From the NCBI GenBank assembly GCA_903813345.2, contig CAIIXF020000007.1, positions 35,000,538 to 35,060,537 of the forward strand: a stretch of 60,000 nucleotides of DNA, read 5' to 3'. Made by a program: the position numbers and the translations under genes. Below, in pieces: positions 1-26,334 of the stretch (the first letter of the stretch is position 1; each line of letters opens with the position of its first letter). The DNA is from Owenia fusiformis. Its lineage: Eukaryota; Annelida; Polychaeta; Sabellida; Oweniidae. The notes beneath the pieces were generated by a model, which saw only the letters and a program-made list of their open reading frames with translations, was not told where the DNA came from and ran no database searches.

Positions 1-168
1 AGGACAAGTTTGAAACATGCATATACAAGTAAATGTAAAATTTGTATGTATAAGTTACGTGGTGATATTTCGTCTGCTGTTAAAAAAAGTTGTCATTGTT
101 ATGGACGCTACAATGGCACACGTTTGTGTTTTCTCAAGCGAAACACATGATAACACTTTATTACTCAC

Positions 169-1402
169 CTGTTTAAACGTAATGTCCTTATTTCCTGTCT
201 TTTCTGCTATGACGTCACCTAACCATTTAAGAATACGGTTCCCTGGGTTCCAACCAAAATGTTTCAGAACATTTGGGAGAAGACTGCACAAGCCGCATGT
301 GGTATCTAGTGAGATTAGATGGATAAATAATATATTTGTCACAAATGGCTAATTTGCAATGAGCACTTGCCAATAATTTGACCTAAACTTATAAGTACAA
401 TATATGTACTCTTTCCTTATGCGTTGAGTTTCACCACTTTCACAATTTAGAATGCATTTTTCTATGAAATAGTTTATGCACTTACTCATCGTGTTATTTT
501 CTCGCTTATTTTTCCAATCAAACAATTTTCAGATATGCGGTATACATCAAACAATTGATTGTGTCAAAAGATTATTTTATATATACTTAGAACAAAACCT
601 CTCTTGATAAAATGGTTCACATATCACATAATTACATTCCATAAGACTAAGCATTCAATAGGGCTAACAGAAGGAAGGGAGATATGCCTCTTATTTTTTT
701 GATACATGTATCTGCAATTATTTTTCTAAACGGCTTCACGTTTCTCATTTTGATTTTATTGGTTAATATAAGACTACAAGATAAGACAAAGTGGTTTTAA
801 TATTATACGGGGCCTTATAAAAAGGAGAAACATAATTGTATGCCTCTTACATTGTCGTAGTTTTGGCATTTTTGAACATTTTTACCTAGAAACATTTCAT
901 GAAGATCCAAGTTTTGAAATCGTTCAACTTCGTACGAATTGTATCCTACGGCCAGGAGTGTCGCTGTCATTGCCCCTGAACTTGTCCCACATAATCTCTT
1001 GCTCTGACCCCAAACGCCAATTTCCTCCAAAACCTAAAATTTAGATAAAATGGATACTCTCATTTGATTATATAAATCTAGTGACTGAGGGTGAAAATCC
1101 GACAGCGTTACGACAATTTAAATATAGAAAGTCTTATGTAAACAAAACATGTCTGATTTGCTTGTTTTGCTACCATTGTACTTTGCTTAATGTCTGATTC
1201 AGAAAGATTTTATTCACATTTGAAAATGTGTCGAACATACCCTTATACAACCCGAATAGGCCAATCCTTTATTCCCACCTCCTTCAAAAACAAAGTTTTC
1301 AAACGGAAATGTAAATTCCGAGAGGTCATAGTTGTTTTTATGTTTCGATGTTCTGTCTTGTCTATGAAGTAGATTAAGATCTAGGTTGTCGATGCCATTC
1401 AT
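169..1402 (-). CDS. Patatin-like phospholipase domain protein, 5' part (gene runs off the left edge)
   Basis: Three exons join in phase: 1241-1402, 886-1033 and 169-305, with donors GTATGT, GTAAAA and GTGAGT. The ATG at 1402 has a favourable context (ACAAAATGA) and is taken as the start, but exons further upstream cannot be excluded. The protein shows the two hallmarks of the patatin fold: a glycine-rich oxyanion loop, FEGGGNKG, near residue 40, and the nucleophile elbow GTSSG in exon 2, whose Ser attacks the lipid ester. The catalytic Asp (DGG/DGA motif) should lie in exons left of base 1. Family members are Ser-Asp dyad acyl hydrolases acting on phospholipids or neutral lipids. No signal peptide is seen in the first 30 residues. 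The family call is firm; the PNPLA subtype and substrate are not determined. Confidence 0.82.
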
Positions 1403-3728
1403 TTTGTAGTTATGTCCGCTGCTTATTTTCTGATTTCATGCGGTTCGAATACAAATACGATACACCATTGTTCACTCTGGAGCTAGCTAATTCTATGTGC
1501 ATGCTTGATAGAAAATATCCATTTTGGACGGATTATATGTTCATGTGGTTAATGAATACTTAAAATAGTTTCATTGTACGACAATAATATCCATTGCTGC
1601 TGTGCTCTTGAATATTCTTAAAGGCCTTACACCGTTTATACACATGTATGGTTGCCATCCATCGCATTGTATACACATGCCCTGTTTTCTTTCCAACAAT
1701 AGGAATGGCACGTGACCTTTTGCCGTTTATTGACCGCATTATATAATTCGTATTGTATTGTATTATTACCTAATCGTTGGCTTATACGATACAATTTAGT
1801 GTAAGAACATATTGCAAATGGACAACATTATTGGGTTTTGTTCAGTGATTTCAATTGTCGCCTCTTTAAAATTTGCCATACTTCTGTCCATGCGAAGTGA
1901 TGGAGGTCAACCTCTATAGGACGAAAAGGTGAAGTTGACAAAATCAAATAAATTGAGCTGACATCGTACACATAGCCATTTCTCATCACATAGTGATTTA
2001 TTGCGGCAGATTTGAATTGTAAATGACTGTTCCACCACAAACTATAAGCTATATTTGATATAACATTGAAAACACATTGCATGTATAATTTAACATTTAC
2101 CACTATGAAACAAATATGGAATCTGAAATCTTCTAGTAAATCAAATACGACTTATAACTATTTTGCGTATAGTGTATTTATAAGTGCTTATTCATTTCTA
2201 ATTTTCTCAGGTAAACCTACCTACATGTACCTGCAACCTCATATTATCTGCATCTAAACAACTGAAAGTAGGTATTTATCACGACTTGTCACTGATTGAC
2301 ATATTTTTGGTAAAACAGTTTTAGTACTTCATTTTTGCATTATTTCGCGAGTGTGTATTGCTTTATTTTTCTGTAGTGTTTTTGCTCAATGGGAATTCAA
2401 ACATTGATACATGGTGTCAAAAAACACCTTCGCCTTGCGCACATGATATCCACATCGTTTGTTTTCCTATAGCAGTCTGTAAAGGATGGTGACTAGAGCA
2501 TTCAATTAAATGACCTTTTATGTAAGAATTTAAGCACCAGAGCTTTTTAAGATAAGGACTTAGCTAAAGAATTGGATGGGGCGTTTGCATCGTAACATAG
2601 AATTAAAGGCCATGCATGGTTCGACCAGAGAGGTTATTGGAGGCGATTTGATGGGCCCGGAAAGTAGTCAGCACTACTGACCTCATATTAATTGTCACTA
2701 GCCAGTCATACCTCAGTCACATTTTTTCCGATTTGCGAACCGGCGCCCGGCCGATGAGTCTTTTGACCAAAATCAGTTGACAAGCCGTACTATAGGTCTC
2801 GTTCGTCTGAAAACTTGAAGCATTTTGTTTTGTGACCATAAAAAGTTTCGTCTATCAGTTTATTTCTACCACCAATTGGAAAATCTTCGCAAAGGGTTTG
2901 TCAAATTGGCGTTAGAGGTCGCAAATTAATTCAGTGGAAATAAAATTAAAACTTATATTGCATTTTTGTTTTTGAAAGTCTTGCAGGAAAAATCTTTGCT
3001 GTTTTTTCAATTTTATTTAGTAAAAAAACAAGATCTTGTCATATTTAACCCACATCAGTACAAGCTAGTGTTATATTGCAGAACGTTCTCTTTATATGTA
3101 TGTTTCTTTAATATCGTGTTTATTTTCGAAAATGTTCACTTAGCACTATGTTTAAAGAACCCTATTCAATGTTAACACTGTTAACATTGAGCTATCCAAA
3201 GGGGAATCTGGTCTTATGGAGTTGCAAAAACTATGGGGACAGAATTGTGATGATAACATTATCCAAATTTTAGATTTTCTTTCATTCTCCTCTCTCCCAT
3301 TTTTCGATATCACTAATTCGATTTATATGCTGTTGCTAGGTCATTGCTAGGCAAAATTATGGACCGAAATTATGTTACGGATAAGGTACGGGTATTGGGT
3401 ATGTCCGAGGCCAAATTAAATAAGCCCAAGACTATTATTTATCCTAAAACCCAATACGAAATTCAAATGTCTAACTTAAACCCCACACACTCTCATGAAA
3501 AGTAAATACTCCATATTGCAGAAATTTTGGAAGATAATGTATTTGATATCATAATGAATGGATCAGAAGGCCAATTGTATATGTTGCCTGCAATTTTGTC
3601 ACCTCCTATGAATCTGATTCTGCCTTTAATGGATGCGCTTGTGTAATGGTGTAAGGAGGCCTGTAATAAAAGAACCACATTTGCAAATTCACAGTTATTG
3701 CAGTTTTATCGCCTTGTAGCTTTTTAGT
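1403..3728. other. Intergenic, no gene seen
   Basis: About 2.3 kb between the patatin-like gene and the 3' end of the BtaA-like gene, both on the minus strand. No open frame shows a recognisable domain or consistent splice sites. The stretch is AT-rich and should hold the patatin promoter and the BtaA-like 3' UTR. A 91-codon minus-strand frame at 1828-2103 is not convincing as an exon. Confidence 0.5.
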
Positions 3729-6700
3729 TTATTTTATTGTAGCAATGTGCAAATGATCCCATAAGAAACCTCGTTCGGTTCCATTCATCAGATCTTCGGA
3801 CAACTCTTGCTCTATGTGTATTCTGCCCTTATCACCATCTGGCCATCCTTTATCGGTTCCAACTACGGAGAGATATGTGATCCTACTTCCGGGTTTTCCT
3901 CGCTTGATTGCAGAGGAAACCCAATCATCGTGCTCTACTTTATTGAAGGCGTCTCCGACATTTGAAAGAACGAAACCGTCAAACGTTTCCGTCGTAGTTC
4001 TGAAATATTCATTGGCATCGGCGTGAACCAATTCAAATGCATCAAGGCGCTCTCGAATTGGGATAAAATTCTCTGGTTTCCAGAAATCAGGAATGGAATA
4101 TTTGCCCGAAATCTTAGCAGTTAAGTGCATTTCGATCTGAGGATTGTCCATATTAGGCACGTTCAAGCAGATCTCTCGGAAATTATTCAACCACAGTGGT
4201 GCAAGTTTGGGCAGAAAATCCCAGTAGGGGTAATATATAAAAGGAGATATATTGAGATGGGCTTCTGTAAATGCACGTCGCCAACGCCATGTGTTCCATT
4301 GCTCTTCGAAAAATACTCGTTGTTCTTCGATATCACTAATGCTCAGGAACTTATCCAATGTTTCCTGGCTATGCGCTATCGGGGCAAACCTTTCCAGACC
4401 CCAGACCCGAATGTAATGCCCAAATCTATACATTCCAGACTTGATCACTGCATTTCGATGGCCGTCCCAGTATTTCAGCGCCTTGTCTGGTAATGAACGT
4501 CTGAGACTGTCATAAATTCTACCTCTTTCGTCCGGTGTGGTCGCACTCCCTTCACCAAACCCGACCAACCCTCTGAACTCCTCGTAAGAAAGATGCTTGA
4601 TGGCACTGAAGTATAACATACACCATGCAACCTGTGTTGGGTCGATGTCGGCGATAATCACTTTGGCTGGGTTATCTAAAAGCAGCATTGAAGGATTGTA
4701 TCCTGCTGATGCTATACTGAATATAGTTGAACCCTCTTTGATGTCAAGAGCTCTTGTTATTGGTCGGTGGTCCTCCCCTTGCTGAAAATAGTGATGTAAG
4801 CAATCAAATTTTTTATAAATACTTCATTCCAATAATTTAGGTGGTTTATTTAGCTTTTTATATCACCTTTAAGATTGCAATTATACAATTGGTCAAAACT
4901 GGGTCACATGACATGGAAGATTAAATACTCAGATTAGACAATTACTCACTGGCAGTGTCAAAAAGAGGAGTTTCTGTATAGCTTTGAAATCTCTCAAGTT
5001 TTCGTTTTTTCGTGAGATTTTAAGAAATTTGTATAAATCTAATTACGACCTTTCTTTCTTTTTAATAGCATGTTTGAATAAAGTGAAAAGTCCTCTACAC
5101 TAATCTCTTTGATTTATACAGTTATGTTATTCAAATAATTTTTAATAACCTTTTCAATTTTTCTAAAAAATGTGGGCCAATTCTCCATTGATTTTCGGTT
5201 CATTATATATTTATTTCAATCATAATTGCAGTCAAAAGAGTTACACAGGTCGCTGCCTAGCGCAATGGTGTAATCCATTGATGTAATGTTAAAAAATTTT
5301 AAAACCTTAATGTTAATTCGTTCGACAACCAAATTTTCATTATTACTGTTGTCACAATGACAGGATCATCCCTCCCTACTTGGACTTTCCAAAGTATGAC
5401 ATTCGAGTTCTAGACAATCATCTAACACTTTTTGATGAATCATGAATTTAAGTGAACATTGCAAGTTTTTAAATTTGAAGCATATGGCAGTCTGGCCTAT
5501 CAAAAACAAATAAAAACAAGTGGTGACATCTATCTATTCGGCTTCATTCAGCTATATAGCAACTTCCTTATTAGACAACCGGTGAATTCCCATGGCGGAG
5601 TGTCACTTTCACAAGATGATAGTCAACTAGCTATTATATAGCCTTTCGGGCTTCGTGCGATGTGATATCACATTTGATAAGTGCACAGAATTCCACTTAA
5701 TAAAATAGTATTCACCATTCAAAACAATGTTTTTTATTCAGTCTCGATGAATTTTGGTATAAAACAAAACATGCAAATACATTTGCTTAACAGTATAGTA
5801 CTCTAGATCGGTATTTGAATATCTGAATTAAAACACATAATAAAATGCGAACATGGGGCAGATTGACCCAAGTGCCAATGCCTCTAGTAATTCTATCGGG
5901 CGAGAAGTGGAACGAAATTGAAAGGCAAATCGTTAGAGAAACGTGTGCTTTACTGTGGATTCAGCAGTTGCTACTATATATCGAATGCAAGAACTTAAAT
6001 TACACTGGTAGTAATATGCCTCATTTGGCCTTTATTTGCCTCGTCTGTGAATGTTTCTCTCATCTTATATTACACGGTGTCCGATACTACCCAATGTAAA
6101 TCGTTCCGGACTTGTTTTTCATAACCATTTGGACTTGATTTATGGAAAAAAGTAGAGGTAGGTTTGTAAATTTGGTTATGAAATTGCTTTTACTTGACTT
6201 TATGTAAATATAATACAATTAGATAACCTACCATACTATATACCCTTACTTCAGGCACCCGCAAACGCCCTTTTTGTCCGAACTGTTTGCTATAGTCTTG
6301 TTATTTCGGGATGTGAGCGATTCTGCCAGTGCTTGCACCAATTTTGTCTGATAATCACCAGCCTGCCTTGTATCCAATAAATACACCGATTCATAATGAA
6401 AGTAGCCATATTGTGAACGAAAATCATGATTTAAAATGGTTTAAATGAGTAGCAATTGTCGAAAGACAATTTTTTAGATTTAACCATTTGGACGTGACCT
6501 AAATATTCCAGTTAATGACGTTGACTTGTTATTGGAACGTTTCTGACTTGTGTTATTGGAACGTTTCTGACTTGTAGAGCACAATGAACCATTCTTAAGT
6601 GTGGAACAGCTCCACAAACTTAATAGATTTCCAACAAATCATCAGAGTGGATGAGGACAGTGGAAGAAGTTGTCTGAGTGATACTATCTAAATGATCATC

Positions 6701-8693
6701 ATTATAATTAAACGTATTAAGAGATACTTGTCAAGGTTGAATTAGGAAATCATTACAGATACATGTTCTTTACTTGATACTTTCAATGGGCAAGAATGCA
6801 TGTAGAAAGAAAAGTTGATTTTTTACTTTTTCTTGTGTTTTGCCTCCTCGCTTTTTTAAAGACTTCACTCGTCGCTATTTTTAATTTGCCTATGAAAAAT
6901 GTGAGCATAAGTTTGCCTCATGACTTTCATGCTTATATTAATGCTAAGCAAGAAGTCTAGTGAAAGTTTAGAAGAAATAATTAGTTTTAATCGTTATTTA
7001 CTGTTGTAACGACCCTTGGGCACGCTAGTCTGAGAGCTGTAGTGTACCAAGCCAGATACTAGACTCGAAAGAAAATGTGCTAAATACAACGCCCCATACG
7101 GGAATCGAGCCCAGGACCTCCCGCTCTCGAGCCCCCTGAGCCATAAAGGCTAGCCACTACAGCTGAGATTGTAGTAGCGACTTGGTATCGAAGGTCATTA
7201 CAGTGTTAAAAATCTACTAGTCTGCCTCTGGATTGTTAACAACTTGATTTGTTAATTATTATTTGTAATTATTTTATACTTTGCCTCACAGCATGCAAAT
7301 ATTGCCTCAAATTCTTCTTTAGACTCTCCCTTTAACTTTCAATGCACTAAATTATTTAATGGCCTAAATCTATAGGTTTTACCTCTTTACGAGAGAGGTG
7401 TCCACTAAGACAAGATTTACTGAAAACTTACAGTACTAATTTGAGCACCACATATATTTTGGAAAGAATATATACAAACATCATTGATTACCGAAATACG
7501 TTCTATGCCCGCACAAACATGGATTCTATCATCTTTTTATTGACCCATAGCAATGAACTGTACTAACGTTATTAGCTATAGCGAGTTTAATTACAGCATT
7601 GGATGTTCACGAAAAGGAACGTGAAGCCTAAATAAATCTGAGCGATAGTCCCTCTCGAAATGTTCAATGAACATATTTTTGTCATGCACTTCTAAAAGTA
7701 CATTCGTGACACTTGTTTCGAGGAACTGAAATTACAAAATGTGTGAATAGTAAAACAAAAACATACCAAATGCAACTTTTTCAAAAGCATAGACAAATTA
7801 TTAAGCAACAGAACGTATGAATACCGTTACAAGACAATTCCAAATCATTATTTTTATCACGTCGAAAGCATTAAGTGTACAATTCGCAGTCGTTCACCTA
7901 GTGATAACAAGACAAGTCCGTGTCGGAATAATGACCATTCGCCGTCGTTAACTCCACTTTGTTCATTTCGGACATTTATGTCAAATTGAAGGTACAGATA
8001 CTTAAGACATTAATACGATCTTTAATGTAGTGGATAATGTTCCACGATATAAAATGATTTTTTGTTTAAACCTGGTAAAATGACACTAATGGAGATTTAG
8101 AGCATATTTCTGGCACTTTTTGTTATTTAATGCCGATAAATATGATCTATGATGGCACGATCGCCAAAATAGATACATGGGTATGAAAAAGAATGTCTTA
8201 GGTAGAAGTTAATGTATGTATTTTTCTAAACGATTGAATTGTATTATCTTTTTGAGCCATTCTGATGAATGTCTCATCTCATTCCCTTTTAAAATGAGTC
8301 CAAATGGTTATGAAAAACAAGTGAAAAACAAGTCCGGAACGATTTACGTTGGGTAGTATCGGGCACCGTGTATTAGATCTTGGCTACACCCCTTTTGAAG
8401 CTTGTTTTAATGAAACATATTTATCAAGCAAGATTAAAAATAGAGAGTGACCAAGAACTTAGATTTTACATGATAGGCCTACGCAAAACTGCATTACGAG
8501 ATTCTTCAAATGTGTCAGTATATCTAAATTCACGTACCCATGAAAAGACTACAGTATCATTCCTCCACTCCTTTACGTCTGTCTTTAAGATATCTTCTGA
8601 AAGGATCGAGAGTGATCTTGTACATGACGCAAATCTTGCTGATTTTACTCCAATCCCTAGGAAACGTTGAGCTGCAGATAAAACTCGTGGCAT
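3729..8693 (-). CDS. BtaA-like protein (DUF3419; SAM-dependent 3-amino-3-carboxypropyl transferase family)
   Basis: Two exons: 8538-8693 (52 codons, ATG at 8693, donor GTACGT) and 3729-4781 (350 codons plus TAA, acceptor TATTTTCAG), both phase 0, giving 402 aa. The junction reads VVFSW|QGEDHRP, aligning with the conserved family segment around WEDP, and is followed by SIASAGYNP (about residues 74-82) and IIADIDPTQ (94-102), the expected SAM-binding core. YWDGHR and SGMYRFGHY come further on, as in the family. BtaA moves the aminocarboxypropyl group of SAM to diacylglycerol in betaine-lipid synthesis. No methyltransferase (BtaB-like) domain is fused here. Residues 1-40 are rich in Arg, Ser and Ala with no acidic residue before position 33, which suggests mitochondrial import. 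The total length matches the family, which supports the model. The lipid-synthetic role is inferred from family only. Confidence 0.83.
6073..8370. mobile_element. 2.3-kb TIR transposon with 5-bp TSD, non-autonomous (Transib/RAG-like ends)
   Basis: The ends are inverted repeats of about 65-75 bp beginning CACGGTG and continuing CCGATACTACCCAA at both ends. The right arm carries an internal 11-12 bp duplication (CTTGTTTTTCA). Exact TATTA copies flank the element (6068-6072 and 8371-8375). The word AACCATTTGGAC in both arms recurs inside near 6482. No transposase is visible; the longest internal frames are under about 60 codons. A 5-bp duplication and CAC termini are features of Transib-type transposons. 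The element lies in the intron of the BtaA-like gene. Confidence 0.8.
7010..7190 (-). repeat. tRNA-derived (SINE-like) sequence nested in the transposon
   Basis: On the minus strand an A-box-like TGGCTCAGGGGG (7132-7143) is followed by a near-perfect B box GGCTCGATTCC (7101-7111). Their spacing (about 33 bp) is shorter than in a functional tRNA, and no acceptor stem forms. It is best read as a SINE head or tRNA relic. Confidence 0.45.
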
Positions 8694-9158
8694 TTTGTTT
8701 GAGAACTACATGTACATGTAGTTAATCTCATTAATATACAGTAGCTGTGTGTGATAAGTAAGTCGATAAACCTTACTCGAGTCTCTAGCCAATAATGGCC
8801 TTAGAAGAAGGTAAGATAAACCCAGTAAAAAACATGACACTACTTAACCCTTTCAAAATGTGTAGACAGTGCTCTGTAATGCATTTTATCAATTGCTCAT
8901 GTCCAAATATCGTTAAGTTTTCAATTACAACATATCTTCAGTATCTTACTGACAATATCATAACAATATAATAAATATTGTTAATTTTTAAATCGTGATT
9001 TTAACTGAAGTACTAATTAATTGAGCCCCGTGTTATTTTCAGGTACACACAATTCATTCTATTTACAAGGACTACGACTTTCAGTTTTGCACAAAAGGCG
9101 CATAAACACAGTCTCCCAAAAACACCCCATGCAGACAGATCACCTAAAATTACATTCG

Positions 9159-10048
9159 CACCCTTGGTATACGCAGCTAACGAAAATTGACCGGTACGGG
9201 TCAAAAGCTGGACCGGTACGGGTTAACGGTTTTATTTGAATTTAAAACAGCCATAACTAGCTCAATATTGACTTCCTCGTGTCTAATTTGAAATATATGA
9301 TGCCTCCCGATGCTTTTAAGTACCCCAATCTTTTACAGATTTTTAAACGGACCAAAACTCTCTAAATGGGCATTTATGCTCTTTTCTCTCGAGAACGACT
9401 GTCTCATTTTCACGATAACTTTTATTTAGTACTTCTAACATATAAGATCTTTTTTTCCCCATCAAGGTATGATGTAAATGACATGCTATTTACATCTTGT
9501 GAGTTTCAATGACGCGCGTTTGATTTTATAAAAAATGCCAAACTTTGTGACAAAGAATTTCATCCTGCTTGCAGCGAGAAGACGGACCGGTTCGGGGCAA
9601 TCTCCTTGCAGCGAGAAGACGGACCGGTTCGGGGCAATAGCTGATGAAATTCTTTGTCACAAAGTTTGGCATTTTTTATAAAATCAAACGCGCGTAATTG
9701 AAACTCACAAGATGTAAATAGCATGTCATTTACATCATACGTTGATGGGGAAAAATAGATCTTATATGTTAGAAGTACTAAATAAAAGTTATCGTGAAAA
9801 TGAGACAGTCGTTCTCGAGAGAAAAGAGCATAAATGCGCATTTAGAGAGTTTTGGTCCGTTTAAAAATCTGTAAAAAATTGGGGTACTTAAAAGCATCGG
9901 GAGGCATCATATATTTCAAATTAGACACGAGGAAGTCAATATTGAGCAAGTTATGGCTGTTTTAAATTCAAATAAAACCGTTAACCCGTATCGGTCCAGC
10001 TTTTGACCCGTACCGGTCAATTTTCGTTAGCTGCGTATACCAAGGGTG
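9159..10048. mobile_element. Foldback transposon, 890 bp, with 5-bp TSD
   Basis: It is almost wholly palindromic: arms of about 410-430 bp begin CACCCTTGGTATACGCAGC and differ by only a few bases. The centre is a tandem duplication of about 34 bp (GCAGCGAGAAGACGGACCGG) at 9570-9640. Perfect ATTCG copies flank it (9154-9158 and 10049-10053). ACCGGTACGGGT repeats occur near both ends. There is no coding potential beyond mirror-image frames. High arm identity suggests recent insertion or arm homogenisation. Confidence 0.85.
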
Positions 10049-10392
10049 ATTCGTAAGATGCGAGACTCGACATTCACCGGGAAATTAGAAAAACTGCCAC
10101 CCATGAAACAGATTATTATCACATTGAGTTCTATAAGTATATAGAATAGCATAACGTCTTGATATTTCAAAGTAATTCGTTTGAATAGTGATGGCGGTGA
10201 TTGAAATTACGATGTAAAGATAAAACCGCAACGAAATATTTCTTTGAAAAACTAAGAAATATACATCACATAGCGAATTTTTCAAAACAGAAAAACATGT
10301 ATAAATTAAAGGCTTGCAGGTCCGATTCCACCTGGTAGCATTAACATTGGTCTTGTATGTCACACAATTAATATTTGAATCGCAACTACAGT

Positions 10393-10491
10393 ATTATTCG
10401 AACTCGGACGTAAGTATGATGTGTACTTCAAGGTAATAAAGTAATACTAGAATAGTATCATACTAATGTCCGATCATAAGTTCGAATAATC
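10393..10491. repeat. Imperfect inverted repeat
   Basis: Left arm ATTATTCGAACT...CGGACGTAAGTATGAT pairs with a right arm ending in AGTTCGAATAAT, with a 7-base gap in the left arm. It looks like a small MITE or remnant; no clear target duplication was found. Confidence 0.5.
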
Positions 10492-10997
10492 GTCATCATC
10501 ATTTGAAATAGCGTATGGCAACCGTAGTTTTTACGGCTACTGTAGCAAATGTGACTGCTAAAGTATCTGACCGTAGAATTTCAACGGCAGTCGTGTAATT
10601 GGCACTAATTGCTATTGGTCGAAGAAATGAAATACCGTATGGTCGAAAGAAATGTGACTGGGGCAACAATGAATATGTCCAAATAGCTCTAAAAGCAAAT
10701 TCCTTTATTTCTAAAAATAACTCACACAGAAATATACATAGTACTTATGTTTTATATCTAAACCTAATCGAGACGCGTTTAAATTGGCAAAAAATATAAA
10801 TATTGAAAATAAAGAATTAGATAATGTAGTGTTACAAATAATTTAAGCCTCATATTCTTCCAAATGCTGGGGTCAGTTTTAAAGTCGTGCTAGACATTTT
10901 TAGAAAATTAACAGCATAGTTCATTATTAGCCTCTTTGACTTAAATTATGCATCCTCTGTAGTTTAAATGCTCCGCTAAGGCTCTGGTTGAATGGAC

Positions 10998-26334
<15,337 letters not shown>

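Larger units (their letters stand above)
8694..10997. other. Intergenic, mostly repeat
   Basis: The region separates the first exon of the BtaA-like gene from the last exon of the cathepsin-like gene. It contains the foldback element at 9159-10048 and a smaller inverted repeat at 10393-10491. No protein gene is seen. A TTTATT at 10704-10709 (AATAAA on the minus strand) is a possible poly(A) signal for the cathepsin-like gene. Confidence 0.5.

Noticed and set aside
1828-2103. 91-codon minus-strand frame with protein-like composition
   Set aside because: No domain, no convincing splice partners and no link to the neighbouring genes.
6073-8370. True RAG recombination signal with 12/23 spacer
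   Set aside because: Only the heptamer is similar; no ACAAAAACC-like nonamer lies at 12 or 23 bases and both ends are alike.
9013-9204. 63-codon minus-strand frame considered as an exon
   Set aside because: It runs into the foldback element across its target duplication and has no homologous motif.
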